64,000 bases of DNA from Jeotgalibacillus sp. ET6 (GCF_029667115.1 NZ_JARUIU010000005.1:62001-126000), one strand, 5' to 3'. Numbered from the stretch's first letter, positions 24,664-34,329 are shown. Numbers and translations are program-made. Notes: generated from the sequence alone by a model not told the origin.

Positions 24664-26073
24664 ATGTTTTTGCGATCCTATTTTGACGAAAAGCTTGCCC
24701 AATATTCTTATTTAGTGGGATGCCAGAAAACAGGCGAGGCCATTGTCATTGATCCTCCCCGGCATCTTGAGGGCATTCTTCAAGACGCGGAAAAAGAGGG
24801 ACTTCGCGTTACAGCAGCTGCGGAAACGCATATTCACGCAGATTTTGTATCAGGGGCACGTCAGCTTGCCGTAAAACATGAAGCTGAACTATATCTTTCT
24901 GACGAAGGTGATGCTGATTGGAAATATGACTATACAGACAACCTTCATGTAACGAACCTGAAAGACCAGGATTCATTTAAGATTGGAAATGTTCAGTTTG
25001 ACGTGCTTCATACCCCGGGCCATACTCCGGAAAGCATCTCCTTTCTGTTAACAGATGTTGGAGGAGGAGCCGATCAGCCTATGGGAATTTTCACAGGAGA
25101 CTTTGTGTTTGTGGGCGATGTCGGGCGCCCGGATCTACTTGAGAAATCTGCTGGAGCACAAGGCACTGCAAGATCTGGTGCGGAAGATATGTTCGAATCG
25201 CTTCAGCGCTTTAAAAACTTTCCAGACCACTTGATGATTTGGCCGGGGCACGGGGCAGGGAGTGCCTGCGGTAAATCATTGGGAGCTGTACCGCACTCAA
25301 CGATCGGCTATGAAAAACAAACCAACTGGGCTCTTCAGGAGAAGGATAAGAAAACTTTTGTCGATATACTCTTAAAGGAACAACCGGAAGCTCCAGCTTA
25401 TTTTGCCCAAATGAAGAAAGTTAATAAGCTCGGACCTTCAATTTTAGAAAGCAGCGAGCAGAATTGGGTGTCAGATCCACAGGAAGTAGTAAAATGGGCC
25501 GCTCAAAAAGGACATTTCTTACTGGACACCCGTCCCTCTAAAGAAGCAGAAAAAGGGCTCGTTCCCGGCTCAATCAATATACCGCTGGGAAAAATGCTGC
25601 CAAACTGGGCCGGCTGGCTGGTGGATTATGATGAAAAAATCGCTTTAATCGTCAATTCATCTCAAGCAGATGAAGCGATCCTTGCTCTTCAATCCATTCA
25701 CCTGGATCAAATTATCATGCTGATCGATCCAAAATCGATTGAATCCATTGCAACTGCTTCTTATAAAACTGTAAGCAAGGAAATGTTCGAGCAGTTAAAG
25801 GAAAAAGACCCGGTTCAGATCATTGATGTCCGCAATGACACGGAGTGGACCGGCGGACATATGGAGGGTGTACAGCACAAGATGCTCGGCCATTTACGTG
25901 AAGAAGGAAAGAAGCTTGATGAAGAGAAGCCGGTGCTGATTCACTGCCAATCCGGGGCCAGATCAGCCATTGCAGCAAGTGTCATGTTGTCACTCGGCTT
26001 TAAAGAGGTTATTCATTTAGAAGGTGGCTTTGGTGCCTGGAAAGAAAAATATCCTGAAAAAGTGACAAGGTAA
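24664..26073 (+). CDS. CstB-like persulfide dioxygenase-rhodanese fusion
   Basis: Sulfide-detoxifying enzyme of 469 aa. The N-terminal metallo-beta-lactamase domain (1 to about 240) has THIHADFVSG (His56, His58, Asp60), HTPGHTPES and Asp146, matching Fe(II) persulfide dioxygenases. A first rhodanese domain (about 275-360) lacks a catalytic Cys and is presumably a pseudo-domain. A second (about 375-465) has the active loop with Cys428 (HCQSGARS). This order, dioxygenase - inactive rhodanese - active rhodanese, is that of S. aureus CstB, which turns persulfide into thiosulfate and sulfite. GGAGG lies 8 nt before the ATG. A CstR-like operator is upstream. Confidence 0.88.
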   Translation: MFLRSYFDEKLAQYSYLVGCQKTGEAIVIDPPRHLEGILQDAEKEGLRVTAAAETHIHADFVSGARQLAVKHEAELYLSDEGDADWKYDYTDNLHVTNLKDQDSFKIGNVQFDVLHTPGHTPESISFLLTDVGGGADQPMGIFTGDFVFVGDVGRPDLLEKSAGAQGTARSGAEDMFESLQRFKNFPDHLMIWPGHGAGSACGKSLGAVPHSTIGYEKQTNWALQEKDKKTFVDILLKEQPEAPAYFAQMKKVNKLGPSILESSEQNWVSDPQEVVKWAAQKGHFLLDTRPSKEAEKGLVPGSINIPLGKMLPNWAGWLVDYDEKIALIVNSSQADEAILALQSIHLDQIIMLIDPKSIESIATASYKTVSKEMFEQLKEKDPVQIIDVRNDTEWTGGHMEGVQHKMLGHLREEGKKLDEEKPVLIHCQSGARSAIAASVMLSLGFKEVIHLEGGFGAWKEKYPEKVTR

Positions 26074-26124
26074 AAAAGACTGTCCAGAAGTGATTAAATC
26101 ACTTCCGGACAGTCTTTAATTTTT
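26072..26124. terminator. Bidirectional terminator
   Basis: AAAGACTGTCC.GAAGTGATT pairs with AATCACTTC.GGACAGTCTTT, about 20 bp with a minimal loop, A-rich before and T-rich after. It serves the dioxygenase and the convergent sugar permease. Confidence 0.92.
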
Positions 26125-26156
26125 TCTTTTCTATGCCATTCTAATTTTCCTCGGTC

Positions 26157-26984
26157 TTACTTTCCTCCAGTAAGAGACAAGCCCTTAATAAAGTATTTAT
26201 TAAAGAACGCATAGATCAGCAGCACCGGCAGTGTAAAGACCATGGAAGCAGCCATGATGTAATTCCAGTAGCTGACAAACTGACCCTTAAACGTATTCAA
26301 TCCAAGAGGCAGTGTGTACATGCTTGAATCTGTCATGATGATCAACGGACGCATAAAGTCATTCCAGAATCCCATGAAAACAAAGATTGCCTGAGCAGCA
26401 AGAGCCGGTTTGGCAAGCGGCAGAACCACTTTGAAAAATGTACCGATCCGGCTGAGTCCATCAATCGCTGCAGCTTCCTCAAGCTCTTTTGGAAAGTTAA
26501 CGAAGAACTGGCGCATCATAAAGATAAACGTTGCATTGATCATAGAAGGAACGATCATGCCCTGATAACTGTTTAACCACCCAAATTCGCGCAGAATTAA
26601 ATAGTTTGGAATCATTGTTACCTGTGCTGGAATCATTAAAACAGCAAGGATAATGATAAACAGACCCTTCTTCCCCGGAAAAGTCAGACGGGCAAGAGCG
26701 TAGCCTGCCATGGAATTAAACAGGATATTGAGGCCTGTTCCTACCGTGGCAATAAATACACTGTTAAACATCCAGCGAGGGAACAATTCCTGTTCAATAA
26801 AAATTTGACGGTAGTTGTCCAATGTAAAGTTCTGTGGAATAAAGTTTATCGCTCCACTTACGATTTCCGACAGCGGCTTAAAGGAAGAGGACAGCGCCCA
26901 TAAAAAGGGAATCAGTGTTACAACTGCATAGGTGCATAAAATAATGTATAAAAAGATCTTTCCGAAGTTCATTTTTTTCTTCAC
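26157..26984 (-). CDS. Carbohydrate ABC transporter permease, MalG type
   Basis: Membrane subunit of a CUT1 sugar importer, 275 aa, six membrane segments. The EAA motif is ELEEAAAIDGLSRIGTFFKVVLPLAKPAL (about 168-196), which couples to a MsmK-like ATPase encoded elsewhere. The start is GTG at 26984 with AGGTGG upstream. It is the last gene of the operon, 14 nt after the MalF-type subunit. Confidence 0.88.
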   Translation of the reverse strand: MKKKMNFGKIFLYIILCTYAVVTLIPFLWALSSSFKPLSEIVSGAINFIPQNFTLDNYRQIFIEQELFPRWMFNSVFIATVGTGLNILFNSMAGYALARLTFPGKKGLFIIILAVLMIPAQVTMIPNYLILREFGWLNSYQGMIVPSMINATFIFMMRQFFVNFPKELEEAAAIDGLSRIGTFFKVVLPLAKPALAAQAIFVFMGFWNDFMRPLIIMTDSSMYTLPLGLNTFKGQFVSYWNYIMAASMVFTLPVLLIYAFFNKYFIKGLSLTGGK

Positions 26985-26998
26985 TTTAGTCCACCTGC

Positions 26999-27898
26999 CT
27001 AATAGAGATTTTCTTCATTTGAAAGCTTCCGCTGAATGAGAGTTGAAACCAGAATAACAATCGCAAGAACAAAGGCAATTGCTGCTGCGTAGCCCATTGT
27101 GTCCATTGATTTAAAAGCATACTGATAAATTAACAGCACGACTGTCAGCGTTGAATTATCCGGTCCGCCTGAGCCGCCTGAGAAAATGTACGATTGATCA
27201 AATAATTGAAAGGTTCCGATCACACCCATAATGATGACAAATGATGTAATAGGTTTAAGGTGGGGCACCGTAATGGACCAGAATTTCCTGATTGGACCTG
27301 CTCCATCCAGCTCTGCCGCTTCATAAAGAGAATCCGGTATATCCTGAAGGGCTGCAAGGTAGATCACCATAAAAAACGGTGCCGTTGCCCAAATATTCAT
27401 GACCATAATAGCTGTCAGAGCCACATTTGGATCTCCGATAAAATCATAGGTTGGCAAACCGATTTTTTCCAACCCGAAGTTTACCAGCCCTTCGCGGTTA
27501 TACATCCACATAAAAATGAGCGTTAGTACGGCCGATGAAGTTAAGGTCGGAAGGAAATAAATGATTCTGAAAAACTTTTCCCCCTTCATGCCTGCATTTA
27601 ATGTAGCAGCCAGAACAATCGCCAGAATGGTTTGAGAAGGCACCACGATCATTACGTATTTAAACGTATTCCACAGAGCAATACCTGCTCTTCTGTCATC
27701 AAACACACGCTCATAATTGGCTAAGCCGACAAAATCAAAGGAAGTTTCTCCAAGCAGTCTCACATTGTTAAATGAAAGAAAAATCGCATAGAAAATCGGT
27801 CCTAAAATGAAGATCAGTAAAACAAAAATGGTAGGGGACATAAAAAAGTATCCCTGTCCCGCCTCTTTTAACGAACGCTTGCTGTATTTTCGGTTCAT
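26999..27898 (-). CDS. Carbohydrate ABC transporter permease, MalF type
   Basis: Partner permease, 299 aa, six membrane segments, with EAA motif DSLYEAAELDGAGPIRKFWSITVPHLKP (about 193-220). GGGAG precedes the ATG. It is separated from the upstream binding-protein gene by a 73-nt gap containing a stem-loop (27925-27952). No ATPase gene is present in the cluster, as is common for CUT1 importers in Firmicutes. Confidence 0.88.
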   Translation of the reverse strand: MNRKYSKRSLKEAGQGYFFMSPTIFVLLIFILGPIFYAIFLSFNNVRLLGETSFDFVGLANYERVFDDRRAGIALWNTFKYVMIVVPSQTILAIVLAATLNAGMKGEKFFRIIYFLPTLTSSAVLTLIFMWMYNREGLVNFGLEKIGLPTYDFIGDPNVALTAIMVMNIWATAPFFMVIYLAALQDIPDSLYEAAELDGAGPIRKFWSITVPHLKPITSFVIIMGVIGTFQLFDQSYIFSGGSGGPDNSTLTVVLLIYQYAFKSMDTMGYAAAIAFVLAIVILVSTLIQRKLSNEENLY

Positions 27899-27924
27899 CT
27901 TATGTCACTCCCGGGTTCAAGAAT

Positions 27925-27952
27925 AAAGCTGACGCATTTTTTCGTCAGCTTT
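27925..27952 (-). terminator. Intra-operon stem-loop between binding protein and permeases
   Basis: AAAGCTGACG and CGTCAGCTTT form a 10-bp stem; on the minus strand it is followed by ATTCTTG, so it is a weak terminator or mRNA-end stabiliser. Such elements commonly raise binding-protein mRNA over permease mRNA. Confidence 0.65.
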
Positions 27953-27971
27953 ATCTTTTAAAATTTATTGG

Positions 27972-29228
27972 TTATTCCTCAGAACCGATTTCACTATTTG
28001 CCTGTTCTTCGGCTTCTTTAAGTGCCTCATCTAAAGGACGGTCTCCTAGGAATGCACTAATAAATTGATTGTTAAAGTTATTTGTAATGATTGGAAGGTT
28101 GGTTCCGTTTGCCCATACAGTCGCGTACTCTGCTCCTGCAACAAGAGAACCGCGAAGCTCGTCATCAGCGTAGCCAAGCTTTTCTGCTACTGATTTACGT
28201 GTTGGGAGTGCGAACCCTTTGCTTGTCCATGTTTCCATGCCTTCTTTGCCAGTTAAATACTCAATCAGCTTCCAGGAAGCTTCTTTTTTCTCAGATGCTG
28301 CGTTCATTACATATGCAACCGTGTACGCCATTGTTCCTTTTTCTCCGTTTATTGTTGGAACTTCAGCTGTACCGTACTCAAGATCCGGGAAGGTTTCTTC
28401 AAGATAAGGAATATTCCAGTTGCCTTCAAGGACCATAGCAGCACGCTGCTGACCGAACATATCCCCGCCGGAAGAAGCTCCTACTTCTGATGGCTGAGCG
28501 GATGTTTTGTCCACATTATGCTGATCAATGACCGGCTGCAATGCTTCAATGACTTCATCACTGCCGAAATTAGCCATATTGTCTTCTACTACACTGCCGC
28601 CAAGAGATTCAGCAACATAGTATTGGCGCGCCAGCTCAGGTGCTACTCCATAGCCATAGACACCATCCTTCGTAAGCGCTTTCGATACTTCCATCATTTC
28701 TTCCCATGTCGTTGGCACTTCCACGCCTGCTTCTTCAAACATTGTTTTATTGTAGAAAAGAGCTAAAGTGGAATAGTCTTTAGGAAAACCATACGTTGCA
28801 TCATCCTGTTTAAAGGCATCGAGCAGCGGCTCTTCAAAGTCCTCCACCTCAAATTCATCTGTCACATATTCATCAAGAGGCTCTATGACGCCAGTTTCAA
28901 TCATTCCAGGAGCTTCAAAGGCATCAAGATAAAAGACATCCGGCCCTTCTCCGCCAATCAGACGAGTCTTCATGACATCCATGTATTGGTCCGCAATGAC
29001 TTCAAGCTTTACATCAATATCCGGGTTTTTTTCTTCAAAATCGGCAAGCGTTTCTTCAAGAAGAGCTTGTTCAGTAGGGTTTCCTCCCCATCCTGCAAGA
29101 GTGACCGTCGTTTTATCGCCGCTGTCTCCTCCTCCGCCTTCTCCTCCGTTATCTGTACTGCATCCCGCTAACACACTTCCTGCAAGCAATAAAGACAAAC
29201 TGACTGATGAAATCCATTTCTTTTCCAT
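27972..29228 (-). CDS. Sugar ABC transporter substrate-binding lipoprotein
   Basis: Extracytoplasmic solute-binding protein family 1, 418 aa. The signal peptide ends LAGC (about Cys22), followed by an Asp/Gly/Ser-rich linker and TVTLAGWGGNPTEQ at the start of the binding domain. Middle motifs such as GPDVFYLDAFEAP and YGFPKDYSTLALFYNKTMFEEAGVE are typical of MalE/UgpB-like proteins. AAAGGGGAG lies 8 nt before ATG 29228. Linkage to a debranching glucosidase suggests an oligosaccharide of glucose, which is inference only. Confidence 0.88.
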   Translation of the reverse strand: MEKKWISSVSLSLLLAGSVLAGCSTDNGGEGGGGDSGDKTTVTLAGWGGNPTEQALLEETLADFEEKNPDIDVKLEVIADQYMDVMKTRLIGGEGPDVFYLDAFEAPGMIETGVIEPLDEYVTDEFEVEDFEEPLLDAFKQDDATYGFPKDYSTLALFYNKTMFEEAGVEVPTTWEEMMEVSKALTKDGVYGYGVAPELARQYYVAESLGGSVVEDNMANFGSDEVIEALQPVIDQHNVDKTSAQPSEVGASSGGDMFGQQRAAMVLEGNWNIPYLEETFPDLEYGTAEVPTINGEKGTMAYTVAYVMNAASEKKEASWKLIEYLTGKEGMETWTSKGFALPTRKSVAEKLGYADDELRGSLVAGAEYATVWANGTNLPIITNNFNNQFISAFLGDRPLDEALKEAEEQANSEIGSEE

Positions 29229-29300
29229 GTACATTCTCCCCTTTTTTTAATCTACTGAGGAAAGCTGCGAAATGCAGCCATCCACAGTAAATCGTTTTGA

Positions 29301-31409
29301 TTACAAAGCTGGTGTTTCAAGCCGTTGAATAATCTCCCACCCTGTTGTGTTTTTCTTAACGTCGACTTCGGTCTTACCATCGATGCGGGTAAGTGAAACG
29401 GATAGAACCCCTTCACCTATTCGCAGATCTTTTACATGTAATTCATCCATTGACGGAAGCAGCGATGGGCTGAGAATAATTTTTTTATTTAAACCTGCCG
29501 GAAAAATTCCGAGCAGTGACTGCACAAAAGTAAGCGGAGTTCCTGCTGCCCACGCCTGAGGCGAGCAGGCCACCGGATATGGTACAACCGTATTTAATGA
29601 CTGATCATACCCGCAGAACAGTTCCGGCAGGCGGTCATATTCAAAATGGAGGGAAGCATCGAGCAAGCCTTGAATGACTTTACTCATTTCTTCCTGATTG
29701 TTTGATTTAGCCATTCCAAGTAAAATCATGCTGTTATCATGCGGCCAGACACTGCCATCGTGATAGCTCATTGGGTTGTAGCCGGCTTCGCCTATTGCCA
29801 TTGTCCGAATGCCGAAGCCTGAGAACATTTTTTCATTTACCAGTATTTCCGCCACTTTTTTGGCACGGTCATCAGATAAAATACCTGATTGAAGGAGGTG
29901 ACCTGGATTTGAGGTTATCGTTCCTACCTGGTTTTTCTTTTCATCTAATGCAATGGCATAGAATTGAACATCGTCCATCCAGAATGCCTCATTAAATTTC
30001 GTCTTCAGTTTCTCTGCTGTAAGATCCAGATGGTTTGCTTTTTCTGTTTCACCCAGTTGAGTAAAAATCTGAGCGATTCCTTTTTTAGCCTGGTACACAT
30101 ATCCCTGTACTTCACTTAACGCAATCGGTGAGACTGCATAATCACCATTGCGGTGAACTACTGAATCACCTGAATCCTTCCAGCCCTGATTGGCAATTCC
30201 TTTTGATGCTTCCTGATGGTATTCAACAAACAAATCGCCGTCACGGTCTCCGTATTCATCAATCCAGTCAATGGCACGGTCAATATTGGAACGCAGCTCT
30301 TTTGCAAGTGACAGATCGCCTGTCCAGTTCACGTACTCAACAAGCAGCATCAGAAATAGCGGAGTAGAATCCACACTTCCATAGTAAGGGGCAAACGGAA
30401 TTTGATCGGTATTTGCTAGTTCCCCATACCGGATTTCGTGCATGATTTTCCCTGGCTGTTCATCTCTCCAGGCATCCACTTTTGTTCCCTGATAATGCGC
30501 CATTGTTAACAGCGTACCTTTTGCAACCGCAGCGTTAAATGGCAGCAGCTGAAGGGCGGCAATGAGGCTGTCCCTTCCGAATGGAACGCCAAACCAAGGG
30601 AGCCCTGCGACCGGGAATGAACCAAATCCGACATCGTTCATAAGAACTCTGAGATCATCTGTCCCCCGCCTCACAAGCTTTTCAAGCTGTTTCACATCCG
30701 TTTCAATGGTTGGAAGTGAGCCATTCCACTCTTCATATGACTTCTTCAGGCTGTTCAACGCATCTTTTTCATCCTGTATTCTGCTAGTCTCCTGATCATG
30801 CAATGCTTCAATCTTAAAGATTACTTCCTTCGATTCACCGTGCTGCAGCTCCCAGTCGAACCCAACGTAGCCGCCGCGTGCTTCCTGTTCTGGCTGATCC
30901 CATTTAACAACGGTCTTTCTTTTAATCTGATCACTTCCGTTGTAGGTAAAGGTCATTTCCTGTGCTGCAACCTCAGTTTCCCCGCGGCTGCCTGTTTTAC
31001 CATTCTGAAAGCCTCTTACAATGAACATATCGAGAAAATCCGCATCCATTTCAAGAGCGATTCTAAACGCCGCTTTCTTAGGAAAGTAAGATGTCGCTTT
31101 TACCTTTTCATACAAGACGCCTTCAGATATAAATCTTGTCCGTTCAAATTGAATGGATTCTCTCCATAATTGAAGTCCCTCTTCATTTTCCTGATGGGGG
31201 TTTGTTAGAAGAATGGACGAGCGATAGTTTTCTCCACCGTCTGAGTGCAGGGCGATAGGTGATTCCCCGTTCACCAGCAGCTTCATTGTGCTTAGAAATC
31301 GCGTGTCCTTCGTATATAAGCCAAGCTCATACGTGTGATTTCCAACAATATCTCCCTTTTCATCACTTAATAAAAATAAATCATTTTCTTTAATTACTCT
31401 GTAGTTCAT
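29301..31409 (-). CDS. Amylo-alpha-1,6-glucosidase / glycogen debranching-type protein
   Basis: Cytoplasmic protein of 702 aa with an N-terminal GDE_N_bis-type domain (YRVIKENDLFLLSDEKGD...ELGLYTKDTRFLS at the start) and a C-terminal (alpha/alpha)6-barrel domain of the GH63/GH133-like debranching group. Residues such as GLPWFGVPFGRDSLIAALQ (about 270-288), YGSVDSTPLFLMLL, and NPMSYHDGSVWPHDNSMILLGM are family hallmarks. ATG at 31409 is 10 nt after GGAG; the upstream ATG-like codon would run through the operator at 31427. It sits between its LacI regulator and the sugar transporter, indicating that it acts on the imported oligosaccharide. Confidence 0.85.
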   Translation of the reverse strand: MNYRVIKENDLFLLSDEKGDIVGNHTYELGLYTKDTRFLSTMKLLVNGESPIALHSDGGENYRSSILLTNPHQENEEGLQLWRESIQFERTRFISEGVLYEKVKATSYFPKKAAFRIALEMDADFLDMFIVRGFQNGKTGSRGETEVAAQEMTFTYNGSDQIKRKTVVKWDQPEQEARGGYVGFDWELQHGESKEVIFKIEALHDQETSRIQDEKDALNSLKKSYEEWNGSLPTIETDVKQLEKLVRRGTDDLRVLMNDVGFGSFPVAGLPWFGVPFGRDSLIAALQLLPFNAAVAKGTLLTMAHYQGTKVDAWRDEQPGKIMHEIRYGELANTDQIPFAPYYGSVDSTPLFLMLLVEYVNWTGDLSLAKELRSNIDRAIDWIDEYGDRDGDLFVEYHQEASKGIANQGWKDSGDSVVHRNGDYAVSPIALSEVQGYVYQAKKGIAQIFTQLGETEKANHLDLTAEKLKTKFNEAFWMDDVQFYAIALDEKKNQVGTITSNPGHLLQSGILSDDRAKKVAEILVNEKMFSGFGIRTMAIGEAGYNPMSYHDGSVWPHDNSMILLGMAKSNNQEEMSKVIQGLLDASLHFEYDRLPELFCGYDQSLNTVVPYPVACSPQAWAAGTPLTFVQSLLGIFPAGLNKKIILSPSLLPSMDELHVKDLRIGEGVLSVSLTRIDGKTEVDVKKNTTGWEIIQRLETPAL

Positions 31410-31426
31410 GTCAGCAGCTCCAATCA

Positions 31427-31442
31427 TCCGAAACGTTTCGGA
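31427..31442. promoter_or_regulatory. LacI-family operator upstream of the debranching enzyme
   Basis: TCCGAAACGTTTCGGA is a perfect 16-bp palindrome. A near-identical site (one half altered) lies in front of the adjacent lacI-type gene, so it is probably the operator for that regulator; the central AACGTT core is the usual LacI/CcpA-family core. Confidence 0.75.
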
Positions 31443-31497
31443 TTTTTTCAAAAAATAAACTCAAGCTTAAGTTTCAGCCAACTTTTATGGATAGTCG

Positions 31498-32508
31498 CTA
31501 TAGCTTCGCACTTGAGTCACGTTCCATTAATTCATGTTTAACAATTGTTTTTCTTGGCTCTCCTTCATGGTCAAGCATATCAATCAGCAGTTTAGCTGCT
31601 TCATAGCCAAGACCATACGTATCTTGTGAAATCGTCGTTAAGCCAGGTTGAACATATCTTGATAACAGGATGTTGTCATAGCCCACAATGGATATGTCTT
31701 CCGGAATACGGAAGCCCTTACTTTTGAGTGCCGTCATGGCCCCGATAGCCATTAAATCACTGGCGCAAAAAATGGCAGTGACCGAGGGATTGCTTTCAAT
31801 CAATTTAAGCGCTGCATTCCTGCCGCTCTCTTCTGTAAAATCGCCGCTGATGATCCGGTCTTCCGGCAGTTCGATCTGTTTCTTGGAGAGTGAATCCTTG
31901 AAACCTTTCAGTCTTTCCTGGCTTACAAAAGCAAATTCATGTCCATTAATCATGCCGATGGAGGTGTGGCCAAGTCCAGCCAGGTAGTCTCCTACTTCCC
32001 ATGCTCCGGCATAATTATCAGTGGAAACAAAGCCTGCATGCCTGCCGATTTTCGGGATATCCACTAGCACACACGGGATCTCCCCTTCAATCACTTCTTC
32101 GAGATAAGGGTCATCTGTTCTGATCCCCTGAATAATCACACCGTCTACTTTTCGTTCCTTGCACAGCTGTGTATACGTTTTTTCTCGCTGCTTTGAAGAA
32201 TTTGTCGTAAAGAGCACAATGTCATAAGCGGTTTGGGAAGCATAATCATTCACTCCGGTCATGACTTCAATCGTAAAATTATCTTTTGCATTTTCTCTAA
32301 TAAAACCGGACACAAGCAAACCAATCGTTTTTGATTTTTTCATAACCAGACTGCGCGCTATGGTATTAGGTGAATAGTTTAACAGTTTTGCTGTTTCAAC
32401 AATCTTTTTTCGAGTGTCTTCATTTACATCCGAATAGCCGTTTAGCGCTCTAGAGACAGTTGTGATGGACACACCTGCTTTTTTAGCAATGTCTTTGATC
32501 GTCGCCAT
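31498..32508 (-). CDS. LacI-family transcriptional regulator
   Basis: DNA-binding regulator of 336 aa. The N-terminal helix-turn-helix (MATIKDIAKKAGVSITTVSRALNGY) and hinge helix (about 46-56, SPNTIARSLV) are followed by a periplasmic-binding-type effector domain (IGLLVSG from about 62). ATG 32508 has GGAGG upstream; the longer frame from 32577 has no site and includes the operator. It heads the cluster lacI - debranching enzyme - binding protein - permeases, all on one strand, and probably represses both itself and the transport genes until a sugar binds. Confidence 0.9.
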   Translation of the reverse strand: MATIKDIAKKAGVSITTVSRALNGYSDVNEDTRKKIVETAKLLNYSPNTIARSLVMKKSKTIGLLVSGFIRENAKDNFTIEVMTGVNDYASQTAYDIVLFTTNSSKQREKTYTQLCKERKVDGVIIQGIRTDDPYLEEVIEGEIPCVLVDIPKIGRHAGFVSTDNYAGAWEVGDYLAGLGHTSIGMINGHEFAFVSQERLKGFKDSLSKKQIELPEDRIISGDFTEESGRNAALKLIESNPSVTAIFCASDLMAIGAMTALKSKGFRIPEDISIVGYDNILLSRYVQPGLTTISQDTYGLGYEAAKLLIDMLDHEGEPRKTIVKHELMERDSSAKL

Positions 32509-32516
32509 TTTAAACC

Positions 32517-32532
32517 TCCAAAACGTTTCGGA
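32517..32532. promoter_or_regulatory. Autoregulatory LacI-type operator
   Basis: TCCAAAACGTTTCGGA differs from the palindrome at 31427 by one base in one half. It overlaps the ribosome site region of the lacI gene, so repression would be autogenous. Confidence 0.7.
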
Positions 32533-32658
32533 TGTGTATTTGACTTGAATTATAAAGTAGTTTGAAAGCGATTGCAAGTATAATTTTCATTTTTCCCTGC
32601 ATTCATTTAACGAGAATAGTAGTATCTCTAATTGTCCACAGCAGGATCAAGGGATTGT

Positions 32659-34329
32659 TCAATGCCCCGACCCGGTATCTGCTGCCTGTCCCTCACTTCT
32701 CATAGGAAGCTCATATTTTATAGTGAGCAGATTAAAGCCCAAAAATTTCATTTTATGAACAGCTGTCAGTTCCTTCCCATGAACATGAAAAAACTCTGTA
32801 AAAGGTGTGCGGAATGTGACAGATCCGATCGTTAAATAAACTCCCTGCTGCAGATGATCATTCTTGTTCTTTCTTTCGCTGGTAAGAATCAATCCTTTAT
32901 TTTCATCATGCTCTGGCAAGAGAACAGCTGTCATCGCACCAAATGGAAGCGGCAGGGCAATATTCATAAACACAACGCCTTTGTAGGAATGGCTGGAATA
33001 AAGCGCAGTAAAAATGGGTTCTGCTGTGCTGCTGTGATCCCGCAGCCAGGCAGTTGCCCCATGAGGTCTGCCATCTTGTGCAGAAACCTTCTTTATGGTG
33101 CCGGTCATAGCAAAACGGCTTGAAGGAGGCAGGTTCAGCTGGCCGAATCTTTTTGTCAATATCCGGGTCAAGCTGCTTAGCGGCAGAAACATGCCATGCC
33201 ATTTCAAATCTGCCTTCATGTCGAATTGTGCAGTGTTAAGATAAAATTGCCGAATTGAGTCCTCGATTCCAGCCGGATCAAATCCTGGACGCACGTAGTC
33301 ATTCCAGTTTCTGATCAAACCTGGTCTATTTTCATGGGTAAACCATTCTTCCTTCCGTGTCACGTTTCCCTCAGCCCGAATTAAGCTGATCGGAAAACGG
33401 AGTGGTGGATTTTTTTCAGGTAAATGAAAAGCAGACCAGGTCACTACTGCAACAAAGGAAAAAACAAAGGCATTGACGCCTCCATGCCATGGGATCATTT
33501 CACCTATTCCTACAAGAGGAGAGTTCATCATTAATCCAATGCTGTATAACACTGACAGCATCATCGTAAGGGGCAGAACAAGTGAGGAAATCAGGATCCC
33601 TGCTTTTTTCCAGCCATTCATTTTGAATGACGCAGTAAACCATTCAGCTGAAAGCCAGGTTAAAAATACAACATATACAGCCACCAGCACAGGCTCAAGG
33701 GGCGGTCCGGCATCCAGGCCGACTGCCACCATAACCGGCCCCAAAATTAATCCTGCTGCCAGATAAGGAAAACGGCTCGATAAAGAGTACGAATGATGTT
33801 TCATCCATCTTCCAAACATGCCGGTCAGAATCAGCACGCAAAAGGCAGCGTAATGAAAATGAATGGCCGTTAGATCAATAATGATTTCAGAATAGGGAAG
33901 AAAAAAGGAGCCATCCATTCTCGAAAGCACAAGCCAGGCTCCTCCTTCTCCCATGTACATAAAACCAAAGTGAAACGTAATTTCCTCCCAATCCTTCATT
34001 CCTCTCTCCATAAATCGGAGCAGGCCAATCAGTGCGATGACCACAGTAAACAAGAACCATCCAGCAGCGGCAAACACTCCCCATCCTCCATCAGGCAGGA
34101 GAATCGCCAATACCCCGGCTGCTGCAAATATCCAGTGCCAGTGAATCGCTTTGAATAGCAAACGTTTACTATACTCATCTCCGTCCGTTTTTCTTCCCGC
34201 AACCATTTTAAGCAGCAAGGGAGTTAAAAAGGCGATGGAAAAAATAAGTGCTGAATCAATAGTTCCCAATGAAAAAAAATATGTACATGCCAACCAAACA
34301 ATAAAACCCATAACTGTCCTTATTTTCAT
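32659..34329 (-). CDS. yndJ: YndJ-like membrane protein
   Basis: Protein of 556 aa with about nine hydrophobic segments in the first 330 residues and a hydrophilic C-terminal domain of about 220 residues. I assign it to the YndJ family because of its size, topology and its linkage to DUF4166 and DoxX-like partners. Function unknown. The ATG overlaps the stop of the DUF4166 gene (ATGA), so the genes are translationally coupled. Confidence 0.7.
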   Translation of the reverse strand: MKIRTVMGFIVWLACTYFFSLGTIDSALIFSIAFLTPLLLKMVAGRKTDGDEYSKRLLFKAIHWHWIFAAAGVLAILLPDGGWGVFAAAGWFLFTVVIALIGLLRFMERGMKDWEEITFHFGFMYMGEGGAWLVLSRMDGSFFLPYSEIIIDLTAIHFHYAAFCVLILTGMFGRWMKHHSYSLSSRFPYLAAGLILGPVMVAVGLDAGPPLEPVLVAVYVVFLTWLSAEWFTASFKMNGWKKAGILISSLVLPLTMMLSVLYSIGLMMNSPLVGIGEMIPWHGGVNAFVFSFVAVVTWSAFHLPEKNPPLRFPISLIRAEGNVTRKEEWFTHENRPGLIRNWNDYVRPGFDPAGIEDSIRQFYLNTAQFDMKADLKWHGMFLPLSSLTRILTKRFGQLNLPPSSRFAMTGTIKKVSAQDGRPHGATAWLRDHSSTAEPIFTALYSSHSYKGVVFMNIALPLPFGAMTAVLLPEHDENKGLILTSERKNKNDHLQQGVYLTIGSVTFRTPFTEFFHVHGKELTAVHKMKFLGFNLLTIKYELPMRSEGQAADTGSGH

